From assembly GCA_963789175.1 (NCBI GenBank), contig CAWBJO010000006.1, forward strand, positions 248,001 through 312,000: a DNA stretch of 64,000 bases, read 5' to 3'. Of the stretch, positions 53,939 through 63,402 are shown one piece after another. The DNA is from CAWBJO01 sp963789175 (GTDB taxonomy: Bacteria; Pseudomonadota; Alphaproteobacteria; Rhizobiales; Aestuariivirgaceae). The translations under genes were made by a program, and so were the position numbers. Under the pieces are notes generated by a model that did not search any database, was not told the DNA's origin, and saw only the letters and a program-made list of their open reading frames with translations. Within the stretch, counting starts at the first letter, position 1. Every line of letters begins with the position of its first letter.

Positions 53939-55077
53939 CGGTCGACGAGCGACAACCAATAGCGCACGCCGGGAACGATGGCCGCATCGTTGAAATCGTA
54001 GCCGCTATCGTGGAGTGAAGAGGATGGACCGTTGCCCACGAAGAAGTAGCAGCCCGGGCGCTCCTCGAGCATGAAGGCGAAATCCTCGCTGATCATCATC
54101 GGCCTGAGAAGGTCGCGGACGCCTTCGGCCCCGACCTGCTCGACGGCGACCCGGCGGGCGAAACCGCATTGCCCGCGATCGTTGACGGTGACGGGATAGC
54201 CGCGTTCGTACATGACTTCCGCCGAACAGCCGAAGCTTTGCGCCTGGTGGACGGCAAGCTCCCCGATGCGCCGCTGCAGGAGATCCCGCGTGGCCGCCGA
54301 ACACGAGCGGACGGCGATCTCGAGCGACGCCTGGGCGGGGATGACGGTTGGAAAATCACCGGCCTTCAGGATACCGACCGAGACGACGGCCTCCTCGACC
54401 GGATCGACGTTGCGCGAGACGATCGTCTGGAGCGCCGTGACGATCGCGGCGGCCGCCACCACGGGATCGGCGGTGAGATGCGGCATCGCCCCGTGCCCTC
54501 CCCTGCCCTTCACGGCGACCCTGGCGATGTCGACCGCCGCCATGATCGGACCCTCGCGGAAGAGAAAGCGGCCCACGTCGAGACCCGGCAAATTGTGGAG
54601 GGCGAAGATGGCGTCGCACGGGAAGCGCGCGAACAGCCCGTCGTCCATCATGCGACGCGCGCCGCCGATATCCTCTTCGGCGGGCTGGAAGATGAGATGC
54701 ACGGTGCCGTCGAAGGCCGGGTTCCGCGCCAGGGCACGCGCCGTCCCCAGGAGCATGGTGGTATGGCCGTCGTGCCCGCAGGCATGCATCCTGCCGGGAG
54801 TCCGGCTGGCGTAAGGCAGACCGGTCGTCTCGCGGATCGGCAGCGCATCCATGTCGGCGCGAATGCCGAGGGCGCGGCTGCCGCTCCCCTTGCTCAGCGT
54901 GCCGACGACACCGGTGCCTCCAATTCCCGTCTCGACCCGATATCCCCATTCGGCGAGGAGCCGGGCGACGATGCCGCTCGTACGCCGCTCTTCGAAGGCA
55001 AGCTCGGGATTGGCATGGAAATCCCGGCGAATGGCCACGAGCTCGTCGGCAAAGGAAGCGACCTCGTCGCCTTTCAT
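53923..55077 (-). CDS. M20 family metallo-amidohydrolase (N-acyl amino acid/amine deacylase type)
   Basis: A 384-residue M20D peptidase-family amidohydrolase. RMHACGHDGHTTMLLG (H98, C100, H102) and QPAEEDIGGARRM (E134, E135) hold the zinc ligands and catalytic Glu; the dimerisation domain spans about 180-295. Relatives hydrolyse N-acyl amino acids, hippurate or indole-acetyl amino acids. GGAGG precedes the ATG. It is the last gene of the PotA-PotD-PotB-PotC-type operon, 11 nt after the second permease, so it probably deacylates the imported compound. Confidence 0.9.
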   Translation of the reverse strand: MKGDEVASFADELVAIRRDFHANPELAFEERRTSGIVARLLAEWGYRVETGIGGTGVVGTLSKGSGSRALGIRADMDALPIRETTGLPYASRTPGRMHACGHDGHTTMLLGTARALARNPAFDGTVHLIFQPAEEDIGGARRMMDDGLFARFPCDAIFALHNLPGLDVGRFLFREGPIMAAVDIARVAVKGRGGHGAMPHLTADPVVAAAAIVTALQTIVSRNVDPVEEAVVSVGILKAGDFPTVIPAQASLEIAVRSCSAATRDLLQRRIGELAVHQAQSFGCSAEVMYERGYPVTVNDRGQCGFARRVAVEQVGAEGVRDLLRPMMISEDFAFMLEERPGCYFFVGNGPSSSLHDSGYDFNDAAIVPGVRYWLSLVDRYFST

Positions 55078-55088
55078 GGGCAGCCTCC

Positions 55089-55920
55089 TCAAGGCGCCGC
55101 CGCCTGCTTCCGGGACTCGGCTGAGCGCATCAGCCATTGTGCGATGATGAGCAGAGTAAAGGAAGCCAGGAGAATGACCGTTCCGATGGCATTGATCTCC
55201 GGCGTCACGCCGCGGCGAATGGAGGCGAAGACGTAGATCGGCAAGGTGGAATTCGGACCGGCGACGAAGGACGTGATGATGTAGTCCTCCAGGCTGAACG
55301 TGAAGGCCATCAACCCCCCGGCCACGATGGAGGGCGCGAGAAGCGGCAGCAGAACTTGGCGAAAGACGCCGAACGGCGTGGCGTACAGGTCCTGGGCCGC
55401 TTCGATCAGGTTTCTGTCCAGCGATGCGAGCCTGGCGCGGACGACGAGGACCACGACGGCGAGATTGAAGAGGACGTGCGAGGCGATGATGGTCCAGATG
55501 CCAAGGCGCAGCTTCGGCGGATTGTCGCCGCCGACGACCGCGGCGATGACGGGATTGGCGAGGTTGAACACCGTGACGCAGGAAATGAGCGTCGCGATGC
55601 CGATGACGATGCCCGGCACGATGATGGCCACATAGATCAGGCCGTCGAAAAGTTGGTGAAGCCAGCGGCTGCGCATCCGCGAAAGTCCCAGCGCCGCGGC
55701 CGTCCCGATGATGACGGACAGCAGGGCCGTGCCGCCGGCCGTGATCAGGCTGTTCTGTCAGCGCCTCCATGACGAACGGATTGCGCCAGGCGGTCGCGTA
55801 CCACTGGACGGAAAAGCCCTGCCAGTCCATGGCGTAGCGCCCGGAATTGAAGCTGAAGATGACGATGAGCGCGATCGGCAGGTACAGGAAGGCATATATG
55901 AAGGCCGCGTAGATGCGCAT
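55089..55920 (-). pseudogene. ABC transporter permease (PotC-like) with an apparent one-base frameshift
   Basis: The gene starts at 55920 (YAAFIYAFLYLPIALIVIFSF) and runs to codon 55 (MEALT) in one frame. The rest, beginning NSLITAGGTALLSVIIGTAA and including the EAA loop RNLIEAAQDLYATPFGVFRQ, is in the next frame. One surplus base at 55755-55758 joins the two parts into a normal six-helix permease of about 276 residues. Everything else, including spacing to both neighbours, is intact, so either this is a recent inactivation or a sequencing error. No slippery sequence for programmed frameshifting is visible. Confidence 0.8.
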
Positions 55921-55923
55921 CGC

Positions 55924-56820
55924 TCAAACCATCGCCGTCGTTCGCGCGCCGCTGCGGCGCAGAACGAAACGCATGTAGAGGAAGACGATGACGAACATGA
56001 TGAAGACGAGCGCCATGGCGACGGCGGCACCGAAGGGCCAATTGCGGGACTGAAGGAAGAGGTCGACGAGCGCGTTGCCGATGAAGAAGACCTTCCCTCC
56101 CCCGAGCAAGGCGGGAAGGATGAAGTCTCCCATCAGAAGAATGAAGGTCAGCATGGAGCCGGTCGCCACGCCCGGAAGCGACAGCGGCAGCGTCACCTGG
56201 AGGAATGCCCGCATGGGCGATGCGCCGAGATCCCCGGCGGCCTCGAGCAATCCCTTGTCGAGCCGCTCGAGACTGACGTAGATCGGCAGCACCATCAGCG
56301 GCAGGAAGCCATAGACGGCGCCAATGAGCACCGCCCATGGCGTGTTGATGATCCGCACTCCCTCCAGGCCGAGCATGGCGAGATAGGCCGGAATACCCTG
56401 CGATCCAAGGATCATGATCCAGGCGTAGTAGCGGAGAAGCTGGCTCGTCCAGAACGGGACGATGACCAGGATGAGCAACATCGTCCGCCATTTGGGACTG
56501 GCCTTGACTGCGAGATAGTACGCCATCGGATAGGCGAAGATGACGGTCAGGGCGGTCCCAAGCGGCGCCAGGGTGAGGGAGTTGAAGAACGCCTTGCCGC
56601 GCGCTCCGAGGTTCAAGTAGTTGTCGAAGGTGAAGCCGGGCGCGTAGCCGCCCTCAGGCGCACGCTCGCCGAAACTGTAAACGAGCACCACCACGAGCGG
56701 CAGGATCAGCAGAAAGAAGAACATCGTCGCGGCCGGTGCGACGAGTAGCGCCGTCACCAGGCCGGGGCGGCCGGATCGCGGCCTTTCGGCCCTCCGCATC
56801 GATATCGCCGTCGCCGTCAC
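55924..56820 (-). CDS. ABC transporter permease (PotB-like)
   Basis: A 298-residue membrane protein with six helices (first one about 20-48, ALLVAPAATMFFFLLILPLV). The ATPase-contact loop is KGLLEAAGDLGASPMRAFLQ. The start is a GTG at 56820. It lies between the binding-protein gene (55 nt upstream) and the frameshifted permease (3 nt downstream). Confidence 0.9.
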   Translation of the reverse strand: MTATAISMRRAERPRSGRPGLVTALLVAPAATMFFFLLILPLVVVLVYSFGERAPEGGYAPGFTFDNYLNLGARGKAFFNSLTLAPLGTALTVIFAYPMAYYLAVKASPKWRTMLLILVIVPFWTSQLLRYYAWIMILGSQGIPAYLAMLGLEGVRIINTPWAVLIGAVYGFLPLMVLPIYVSLERLDKGLLEAAGDLGASPMRAFLQVTLPLSLPGVATGSMLTFILLMGDFILPALLGGGKVFFIGNALVDLFLQSRNWPFGAAVAMALVFIMFVIVFLYMRFVLRRSGARTTAMV

Positions 56821-56875
56821 TGCAGCATCCCGGCAACCGGCGGCCCACGCGGGGCCGCCGTTCGCAATGTTGCCG

Positions 56876-58036
56876 TCACGCCGACTTGAAGCGCGCGAAA
56901 AGTTCCGCCCGCGCCGGATCCGTCAACGTCTGTGCCGCGCCAAACTCGAGATTGGTCAAGAGCTCGGTCGCGGGGTAAAGGATCGGATTCTTTGCGATCG
57001 CTTCGGGCAGGAGCGGCGAAACGCGACTATCGGTGGACGGATAGCCATGCGCCTCGACCTCCTTGGCATTCACTGCCGGAGTTTCGAGGAAGTCGATGAA
57101 CGCGTAGGCGGCATCCTTGTTAAGCGCCTCCTTCGGAATGGCGAAGAAGTCGGTCCAGATCTCGCCGCCTTCCTTCGCGATCACGTACTTGATCTCGGGG
57201 ATGTCGCGGGAGAGCTGGGTCGCATCGCCCGTCCAGCACACCGCCATGACCGCATCGCCGTCGCGCATGGCCGGCTGATAGCTGGAGGTGATGGCGAACA
57301 GGTGCGGCTTGGCGGCCAGAAGCAGCTTCTCGGCCTCGGCAAGCTCCTTCGCATCGACGGAATTGAACGAGTATCCGTAGTACTTCAGCGCGTTGCCGAT
57401 GGTCGTCAGCTGGTAGTCGTGGACCGTGACCTTGCCCGAATAGTCGCTCTGGGCCAGGTCCCAGAACTGCTTCCAGGTCGTCATGTCCTGCGTCACGGTC
57501 TTGGTGTTGACGGCATAGCCGGTCGTGCCCCAGTCCTTCGGCACGGCGTATACGGTGCCGTCAACGGTCCCTTCACCGGTGAAGCGCGGGTCGTTCGTCT
57601 TCGGATCGAAGTTCGGCAGCCGCGACACGTCGATCGGATCGATGAGGCCGAGCTTCACGTAGGTCGAGATCGTGTAGTTGGTCGGCACGAAGACGTCCCA
57701 ACCCGTTCCGCCGGCCTGGAGCTTCGCCAGCATCTCTTCGTTCGAACCGAAGATCGTGGTCTGGATCGGCACGCCGGTGTCCTTGGTGAACTGATCGAGG
57801 TTCGCCTGGTTGTGGTAGTTCGGCCAGGTGCACAGCGAAAGCTGGCCGGTGATGGCCGCGTTCGCCTTGCGCGGCTTCAGGCCGGGCATGGCCGTGCCGA
57901 GCACGGATGCGGCAAGACCGAGACCCGTCACGCCCAGGAAATGGCGGCGCGTCACCGAACCTTTCTTGAAACGATATAGCTCATCCATGAACTTCGATGC
58001 GCTGATCGAGGCTCCCTCCCAGTGTTTCTTGCTCAT
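56876..58036 (-). CDS. ABC transporter periplasmic binding protein (PotD-like, Tat signal)
   Basis: A 386-residue binding protein. A long N-terminus with twin-arginine motif VTRRHFLG (about 29-36) precedes the hydrophobic core and cleavage near RKANA. The mature part begins GQLSLCTWPNYHNQANLDQF, with FGSNEEMLAKLQAGGTGWDVFVPTNY and MAVCWTGDATQLS as the ligand cleft. It belongs to the spermidine/putrescine-binding group and likely binds an amine. It is 10 nt downstream of the ATPase gene's start side in the same leftward operon. Confidence 0.88.
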   Translation of the reverse strand: MSKKHWEGASISASKFMDELYRFKKGSVTRRHFLGVTGLGLAASVLGTAMPGLKPRKANAAITGQLSLCTWPNYHNQANLDQFTKDTGVPIQTTIFGSNEEMLAKLQAGGTGWDVFVPTNYTISTYVKLGLIDPIDVSRLPNFDPKTNDPRFTGEGTVDGTVYAVPKDWGTTGYAVNTKTVTQDMTTWKQFWDLAQSDYSGKVTVHDYQLTTIGNALKYYGYSFNSVDAKELAEAEKLLLAAKPHLFAITSSYQPAMRDGDAVMAVCWTGDATQLSRDIPEIKYVIAKEGGEIWTDFFAIPKEALNKDAAYAFIDFLETPAVNAKEVEAHGYPSTDSRVSPLLPEAIAKNPILYPATELLTNLEFGAAQTLTDPARAELFARFKSA

Positions 58037-58045
58037 TCTCTCCTC

Positions 58046-59155
58046 CTAGTCATCTGCAAGAACGAGGGCCGTCCCGACGGGCCAGCCCACTACGACTTCG
58101 TCGCCGGGCGCGAAGCCCCCGGTTTTCGAATCCTCCTTCTTCGGCGTCAGCACGAGAATGTCGCCGAGATTCTGCGCCTCGACGAGGTATTCCGTATGCT
58201 CGCCGAGGAAGATGCGGTTCTTGATCCGCGCGCCGGTGGAAAAATCGGATTCCCCGGCGCGGCGCTTGCCGGCCAGGGATATGAGCTCCGGTCGCGTCAT
58301 GAGAACGGCGCGGTCGCCGCGCTTCAGGGGCGCCGCCGTCGCGGGCCAGCGTCCCGTCATTTCCAGGCCGTTGTCGAGCTGCACCGAAGTCGTTTCGCGG
58401 TCGCTGCCCGAAACCGTGCCAGGATGGAAGTTCGAGCGGCCCACGAAGTCGGCGACGTACTTGTTCACCGGCTCATCGTAGAGCGTTTTCGGCGGGCCGG
58501 ACTGGACGATGCGGCCATCGCGCATGATGCACACGAGGTCGCTCATCGACAGTGCCTCCTCCTGGTCGTGGGTCACCAGCACGAAGGTGATGCCGAGCGA
58601 TTGCTGGAGGTTCTGAAGCTCGATCTGCATGTCGCGGCGCAGCTTGCGGTCGAGGGCCGCGAGCGGCTCGTCGAGGAGCAGGACCTTGGGCTTGTTGATG
58701 AGAGCGCGGGCCAGCGCCACCCGCTGCTGCTGCCCGCCCGACAGTTCCCAGGTCCGCCGGCTGCCGTAGCCTCGCAAGCGCACGAGCTCGAGGGCGCGGT
58801 CGACCTCACCCTCGACCTGGCGCCTCGACGGCTGGGGCGAAAGCTGGCGCAGGCCGAAGGCCACATTGTCGAAGACGTTGAGATGCGGGAACAGCGCGTA
58901 GTTCTGGAACACCATGTTGACCGGCCGGCGATAGGCCGGAACGCCGACGACCGACTTGCCGCCGATCAGCACGTCGCCCGCGGTCGGCTGCTCGAAGCCG
59001 GCGATGATGCGGAGCGACGTGGTCTTGCCGCAGCCCGAGGGACCGAGCAGCGAGACGAAGTCACCGGTCGGGATTTCGAGGTCGACCCGATCGACCGCCA
59101 CGACGCTTCCATAGGTCTTCGACACACCTTGGAACGCGATATCGATTTCAGTCAT
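58046..59155 (-). CDS. ABC transporter ATP-binding protein (PotA-like)
   Basis: A 369-residue ATPase: Walker A GPSGCGKTTSLRIIAG, signature LSGGQQQRVALARAL, Walker B LLLDEPLAALDRKLR and switch His VTHDQEEA, followed by a TOBE domain (about 275-365). It is the first gene of the leftward operon ATPase, binding protein, permease, permease (frameshifted), M20 amidohydrolase. The ATG at 59155 is the family start; a longer frame upstream lacks similarity. The promoter must lie in the 241-nt gap shared with the divergent aminotransferase gene. Confidence 0.92.
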   Translation of the reverse strand: MTEIDIAFQGVSKTYGSVVAVDRVDLEIPTGDFVSLLGPSGCGKTTSLRIIAGFEQPTAGDVLIGGKSVVGVPAYRRPVNMVFQNYALFPHLNVFDNVAFGLRQLSPQPSRRQVEGEVDRALELVRLRGYGSRRTWELSGGQQQRVALARALINKPKVLLLDEPLAALDRKLRRDMQIELQNLQQSLGITFVLVTHDQEEALSMSDLVCIMRDGRIVQSGPPKTLYDEPVNKYVADFVGRSNFHPGTVSGSDRETTSVQLDNGLEMTGRWPATAAPLKRGDRAVLMTRPELISLAGKRRAGESDFSTGARIKNRIFLGEHTEYLVEAQNLGDILVLTPKKEDSKTGGFAPGDEVVVGWPVGTALVLADD

Positions 59156-59396
59156 TGGGCAGGAGGTCGCGGGTCGAACACACCGTCGAGCATGATAGCA
59201 GCAGCAAGCGGCGGCCACGCAATAGAAATGGCCACATCGGTGACGGTCGCCCACAGGCGCGGCTGCCCTACACGTCTCGGTTGTCAGGCGAACCCCGGCC
59301 GCTCGGGCGCTGTCAATTTGGCGGCCCTTCCAGTCAAGTCCGCGCGGTGCCATCGCCCCTATTCTCATACTCATTCAAAGGCGCCGGAGGCTTGGC

Positions 59397-60710
59397 ATGA
59401 GTGAAGCTAAAGACGACTTCATCGCCCGAACCGTCGCCAGCTGGAATCCCGGCAAGACATTGGAATGGCAGCGGGCCGGAATCGATCTCGTCATCGACCG
59501 CCGCGAGGGCTACTACCTCTACGACATGGACGGCCGCCGGCTGATCGACGTCCACATCAACGGCGGCACCTACAGCCTCGGTCACCGGAATCCCGAGATC
59601 ATCGCCGCCGTGCGCGAGGGCATGGACCGGTTCGACATGGGGAACCACCACTTCCCCGCCCTGATGCGGACCGAGCTGGCCGAGATGTTCGCGCGGCTGA
59701 CGCCCGAAGGCCTCCAGTACACGATGTACGGCGCAAGCGGCGGCGAGGCCATCGACATCGCGCTCAAGTCCGCACGCCATGCGACGAAGCGGCGGCGGCT
59801 CATCTGCCTCGAGCGCTGCTACCACGGCCATACGGGGCTCGCGGTCAAAGTCGGCGACGACCGCTTCTCGAAGCTGTTCCTCTCCGAAGCCGGGCCCGAC
59901 GAAGTAACGAAAGTGCCGTTCCGCGACCTCGACGCCATGGAGCGCGAGATCGGCAAGGGCGATGCCGCCTGCGTCATCATCGAGTCCATTCCGGCCACCT
60001 ACGGCTTCCCGATGCCGCCCGAAGGCTATCTCAAGGCCATCAAGGCGATGTGCGAGAGGGTCGGCACGCTGTTCATAGCCGACGAGGTGCAGACCGGCCT
60101 CATGCGCTCGGGCGAGATGTGGTGCATCGAGACCTATGGAGTCGTGCCCGACATGATCGTGTGCGGCAAAGGCCTGTCGGGCGGCATCTATCCGATCTCA
60201 GCGGTCGTCGCGAACGAGAAGTCGGCGGCCTGGCTCAAGGAGGACGGCTGGGGCCACATGTCGACCTTCGGCGGGGCCGAGCTCGGCTGCATTGCCGCCC
60301 AGAAGACGCTGGAGATCTGTTCGCGGCCCGAAACCCGGGCGCAGGTGCACTACATTTCACACTACCTGCGTTCCGGCCTGAGCGAGATCCAGAGCCACTA
60401 TCCGGATTTCTTCGTGGGTATCCGACAGCGAGGCACCATCATGGGCCTCGAATTCGATCATCCGGAAGGCGCGAAATACGTGATGCGCTGGCTCTACAGG
60501 AACGGCGTGTGGGCTATCTACTCGGCACTCGATCCGCGGGCCCTGCAGTTCAAGCCGGGTATCCTCGCCGACCGCGACCTTTGCGACGAAATCCTGAACC
60601 GCCTCGACACCGCCGTCGGGCAGGCCCGAAACGAAGCCCACGGAGGAAGCGTCCGCACCGTCATGGCAAAGGGGGGAAATGGAGCCCGGCGGAACCGGCA
60701 GGCCGCCTGA
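59397..60710 (+). CDS. class III aminotransferase-fold PLP enzyme (possible amino-alcohol-phosphate phospholyase)
   Basis: A 437-residue fold-type I PLP enzyme. YGASGGEAIDIALKSAR binds the PLP phosphate, CYHGHTG (141-147) stacks on the ring, IADEVQTG has the ring Asp (D229), and K258 in VCGKGLSGG forms the Schiff base. Members are transaminases or, in the AGXT2L/ETNPPL branch, phospholyases that convert phosphoethanolamine-like substrates to an aldehyde, ammonia and phosphate. The neighbouring APH kinase, whose start overlaps this gene by 32 nt, points to the phospholyase option. The last 30 residues are a basic, low-complexity tail. Confidence 0.88.
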   Translation: MSEAKDDFIARTVASWNPGKTLEWQRAGIDLVIDRREGYYLYDMDGRRLIDVHINGGTYSLGHRNPEIIAAVREGMDRFDMGNHHFPALMRTELAEMFARLTPEGLQYTMYGASGGEAIDIALKSARHATKRRRLICLERCYHGHTGLAVKVGDDRFSKLFLSEAGPDEVTKVPFRDLDAMEREIGKGDAACVIIESIPATYGFPMPPEGYLKAIKAMCERVGTLFIADEVQTGLMRSGEMWCIETYGVVPDMIVCGKGLSGGIYPISAVVANEKSAAWLKEDGWGHMSTFGGAELGCIAAQKTLEICSRPETRAQVHYISHYLRSGLSEIQSHYPDFFVGIRQRGTIMGLEFDHPEGAKYVMRWLYRNGVWAIYSALDPRALQFKPGILADRDLCDEILNRLDTAVGQARNEAHGGSVRTVMAKGGNGARRNRQAA

Positions 60711-61740
60711 TGCCGTCGAGCCGCCGCGCATGACCGAATTTGCCAAGCTTCCGCATTCGCAGCAACTGGAGTGCCTCCTCGAACTCGCCGGCACCGCCAC
60801 CGGCTCCTACGACTTGCCCGACGGCGTCACCGAGACGCTCATCAACCTGTCCGAAAACGCGACCTACAAGGTCGAGGACCCGGGCAGCGGTCGAAAATGG
60901 GCGCTGCGCGTCCACCGCGACGGCTACCACACGCGGAAAGGCATCCAGTCGGAGCTCAACTGGCTCATGGACCTGCGCAACACCGGCGTCGTCATCACCC
61001 CGGTTCCCGTCAAGGGTCGCGACGGAGAACTCATCCAGGTCGTCGGGCACAGGACGATGCCGCGGCCGCGTCATGTGGTTCTGTTCCAGTGGGAGAGCGG
61101 TGTCGAACCCGGAATCGGCGAGGACCTGGTCGCGCCGTTCGAGACGCTCGGCGAGGTGACGGCGCGCATGCACATCCATTCGCGAAACTGGAGGCGGCCG
61201 CCCGGGTTCGAACGTCACGTCTGGGATTTCGAGACCAGCATCGGCGGCCGGCCGCACTGGGGGCGCTGGAAGGACGGCATGGGCATCGACGCAGCGAAGC
61301 TCGAGCTGTTCGGCCGAACGGTCGAGCTGATCGGCAAGCGGCTCGAGCGCTACGGACAGGGGCCGGAGCGCTTCGGCCTCGTTCACGGTGACCTTCGCCT
61401 TGCCAACCTGCTGATCGACGGTCCGACCGTCAAGGTCATCGATTTCGACGACTCCGGCTTCAGCTGGTTCATGTACGACGCCGCGACGCCCGTATCCTTC
61501 TACGAGCACGAACCGCAGGTGCCGGAGCTCGTCGCCGCCTGGCTGAAGGGCTACAAGAAGGTGACCGCGCTGCCGAAGGCGGACGAAGCGGAGATTCCCA
61601 CCTTCATCATGCTGCGCCGGCTCCTGCTCGTGGCGTGGATCGGGTCGCATTCAGAAACGGAGCTCGCCCAGTCGATGGGAGTGAAATACTCGGAAGACAC
61701 GATGGCGCTTTGCGAAGCCTATCTCGGGCGGTTCAGCTAA
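60679..61740 (+). CDS. APH-fold phosphotransferase (possible amino-alcohol kinase)
   Basis: A 353-residue kinase of the aminoglycoside/homoserine/hydroxylysine kinase fold. [12 protein letters not shown] and KWALRVHR form the nucleotide-binding lobe, [12 protein letters not shown] (H236-G-D238) is the catalytic loop and VIDFDDSG (D255-D258) the metal-binding motif. The start at 60679 follows AAGGGGGG and lies inside the aminotransferase gene; an ATG at 60730 is the alternative. It probably phosphorylates an amino alcohol, giving the substrate for the adjacent PLP enzyme. It converges with the 6-phosphogluconate dehydrogenase gene (4-nt overlap). Confidence 0.85.
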   Translation: MEPGGTGRPPDAVEPPRMTEFAKLPHSQQLECLLELAGTATGSYDLPDGVTETLINLSENATYKVEDPGSGRKWALRVHRDGYHTRKGIQSELNWLMDLRNTGVVITPVPVKGRDGELIQVVGHRTMPRPRHVVLFQWESGVEPGIGEDLVAPFETLGEVTARMHIHSRNWRRPPGFERHVWDFETSIGGRPHWGRWKDGMGIDAAKLELFGRTVELIGKRLERYGQGPERFGLVHGDLRLANLLIDGPTVKVIDFDDSGFSWFMYDAATPVSFYEHEPQVPELVAAWLKGYKKVTALPKADEAEIPTFIMLRRLLLVAWIGSHSETELAQSMGVKYSEDTMALCEAYLGRFS

Positions 61741-62705
61741 GTTTTCGCGCTCGGCTTCGGTTCGACGTGGCCGCCGAACTTGTTGCGCATGGCGGAGATG
61801 ATCTTTTCGGCGAAGGTGTGGACCTCGCGCGAGCGGAACCTGGCATGCAGAGCCGCGGACAGCACGGTGACGGGCACGGCCTCCTCCATCGCGGCCATGA
61901 TCGTCCACCTCCCCTCCCCTGAATCCTGCACGAAGCCCGAGAAGCTCTCGAGCTCCTGGTCTTCCTTCAGGGCCGCAGCGGTCAGGTCGAGCAGCCAGGA
62001 CTCGATCACGCTGCCGTGCCGCCAGACCTCGGCGATCGCCGCAAGGTCGAAATCGTAGCGCCGGTTCTGCGGGAGTTCCTGGCTGTTCGCCTTGTTCAGG
62101 ATGTCGAAACCCTCGGCATAGGCCTGCATGAGGCCGTATTCGATGCCGTTGTGGATCATCTTGACGAAATGGCCGGCGCCATGTGGGCCGCAATAGAGGT
62201 AGCCGCGTTCCGGGGCCGGCCTAGCGGCGTCGCCGCCGGGCGCCAGGGCCGCGAAGATCGGTTCGACGCGTTCGTAGACGTCGCGCTCGCCGCCGACCAT
62301 CAGGCAGTAGCCGCGCTCCAAGCCCCAGATGCCACCGCTCGTTCCGACATCGAGATAGTGCAGCCCGCTCAGGGCGAGAGACTGGGCGCGCCGGATATCG
62401 TCCTGGTAGTAAGTATTACCGCCGTCGATGACGACGTCGCCTTGCGACAGCAGCGCCGCCAGGAGCGTGATCGTGCTCTCGGTCGGACCGCCGGCGGGAA
62501 GCATGATCCACACCGTCCGGGGAGTTTCGAGGCGGAGGACGAGATCGGCCAGCTCACGGGCGGCCTCCGCGCCTTCATTTTCGACCTCCGCCATTGCCGC
62601 CGGGTCCCGGTCGTAAACGACGCAGCGATGGCCGTTGCGCATCAGGCGCCGCGAAATGTTGCTTCCCATGCGACCGAGACCGACCACGCCGATTTGCATG
62701 CACAT
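61737..62705 (-). CDS. 6-phosphogluconate dehydrogenase (short, decarboxylating, GndA-like)
   Basis: A 322-residue member of the short 6PGDH group. [18 protein letters not shown] is the Rossmann motif, [22 protein letters not shown] (GTSGG at 121-125) the substrate signature, and [14 protein letters not shown] holds the catalytic Lys (K182) and Asn (N186). YDRDP after the second strand suggests NAD rather than NADP. It would convert 6-phosphogluconate to ribulose 5-phosphate and CO2. It stands 21 nt downstream of the tandem-domain shell gene in the same operon. Confidence 0.9.
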   Translation of the reverse strand: MCMQIGVVGLGRMGSNISRRLMRNGHRCVVYDRDPAAMAEVENEGAEAARELADLVLRLETPRTVWIMLPAGGPTESTITLLAALLSQGDVVIDGGNTYYQDDIRRAQSLALSGLHYLDVGTSGGIWGLERGYCLMVGGERDVYERVEPIFAALAPGGDAARPAPERGYLYCGPHGAGHFVKMIHNGIEYGLMQAYAEGFDILNKANSQELPQNRRYDFDLAAIAEVWRHGSVIESWLLDLTAAALKEDQELESFSGFVQDSGEGRWTIMAAMEEAVPVTVLSAALHARFRSREVHTFAEKIISAMRNKFGGHVEPKPSAKT

Positions 62706-62726
62706 CCTCCGAATTTCCGTGAAAGG

Positions 62727-63353
62727 CTAGCTTCTTCCCGGCAGTCCGGCCAGAACCTTCGTGATGCATTGGCCGGCCCGCTCGAGGTCGGCACGCTCGC
62801 CCGCGATGAAGAGCCGACCGGATGCGCCGATCATCTGGCAGTCGACGAGAGTCGTCGTGGGCGCCTCCTTCTCGGCCTCGTTGGCCGCGACGGCGGCGAA
62901 CAGCGCCGGTACCATCTCCACGACGAGCAGCGACTGACCAGGCAGGACCATCGATGCCTCGCGGTTGCGGTTGAGGATGACAGCATGCTGGTCGGTGACG
63001 TCGTCTATGATGTCCGAGAACAGCACCTGGGGCTTCAGCTGGTCGGTCGGCCTTGCGCCGATGCCCGCCAGGACCGCCTCGCCGGCGCTCTTCAGGCGAT
63101 CGAGATCGGTATCGTGAAGCTCGAGGATGCCGAACTGCCGTTCGACATAGAGCATGCCCGGCTCCGCATCGGGCACGGACTTGAGCGCAAGGTCGACGAT
63201 GCGGTGAATGGCCAGAGCGGGAGCAATCTCGACGATGAGCGAATGCATGCCCTCCACAGGGACGTAACCGCGGGCGCGCGTCGGCGAGGCCAGGTAGGCG
63301 GCGAACTGCCGTCTCAGGCTCTCGATCAGCAGGTAGACGCGCAGTTCCGTCAC
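62727..63353 (-). CDS. bacterial microcompartment shell protein, tandem BMC domains (BMC-T)
   Basis: A 208-residue protein with two BMC domains, residues about 1-100 (VEIAPALAIHRIVDLALKSV, PGMLYVERQFGILELH) and 105-208 (VVEMVPALFAAVAANEAEKEAP, CQMIGASGRLFIAG). Each has the strand order of the permuted type known from CsoS1D-like shell trimers. Such trimers form pseudohexagonal tiles with large gated pores. It lies between the 6PGDH gene and the hexamer gene. The assignment to the double-stacking subtype is likely but not certain. Confidence 0.82.
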   Translation of the reverse strand: MTELRVYLLIESLRRQFAAYLASPTRARGYVPVEGMHSLIVEIAPALAIHRIVDLALKSVPDAEPGMLYVERQFGILELHDTDLDRLKSAGEAVLAGIGARPTDQLKPQVLFSDIIDDVTDQHAVILNRNREASMVLPGQSLLVVEMVPALFAAVAANEAEKEAPTTTLVDCQMIGASGRLFIAGERADLERAGQCITKVLAGLPGRS

Positions 63354-63402
63354 CGGAGCCTCCGAGGCCGCACCAGCGGCGGCCAGCGCCCTTCGGACGA
63401 GG

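Noticed and set aside
53923..55920. Apparent 665-residue fusion of a permease start and the M20 amidohydrolase
   Set aside because: The middle is low-complexity Arg/His-rich read-through caused by the frameshift in the permease; the amidohydrolase starts at 55077 after GGAGG.
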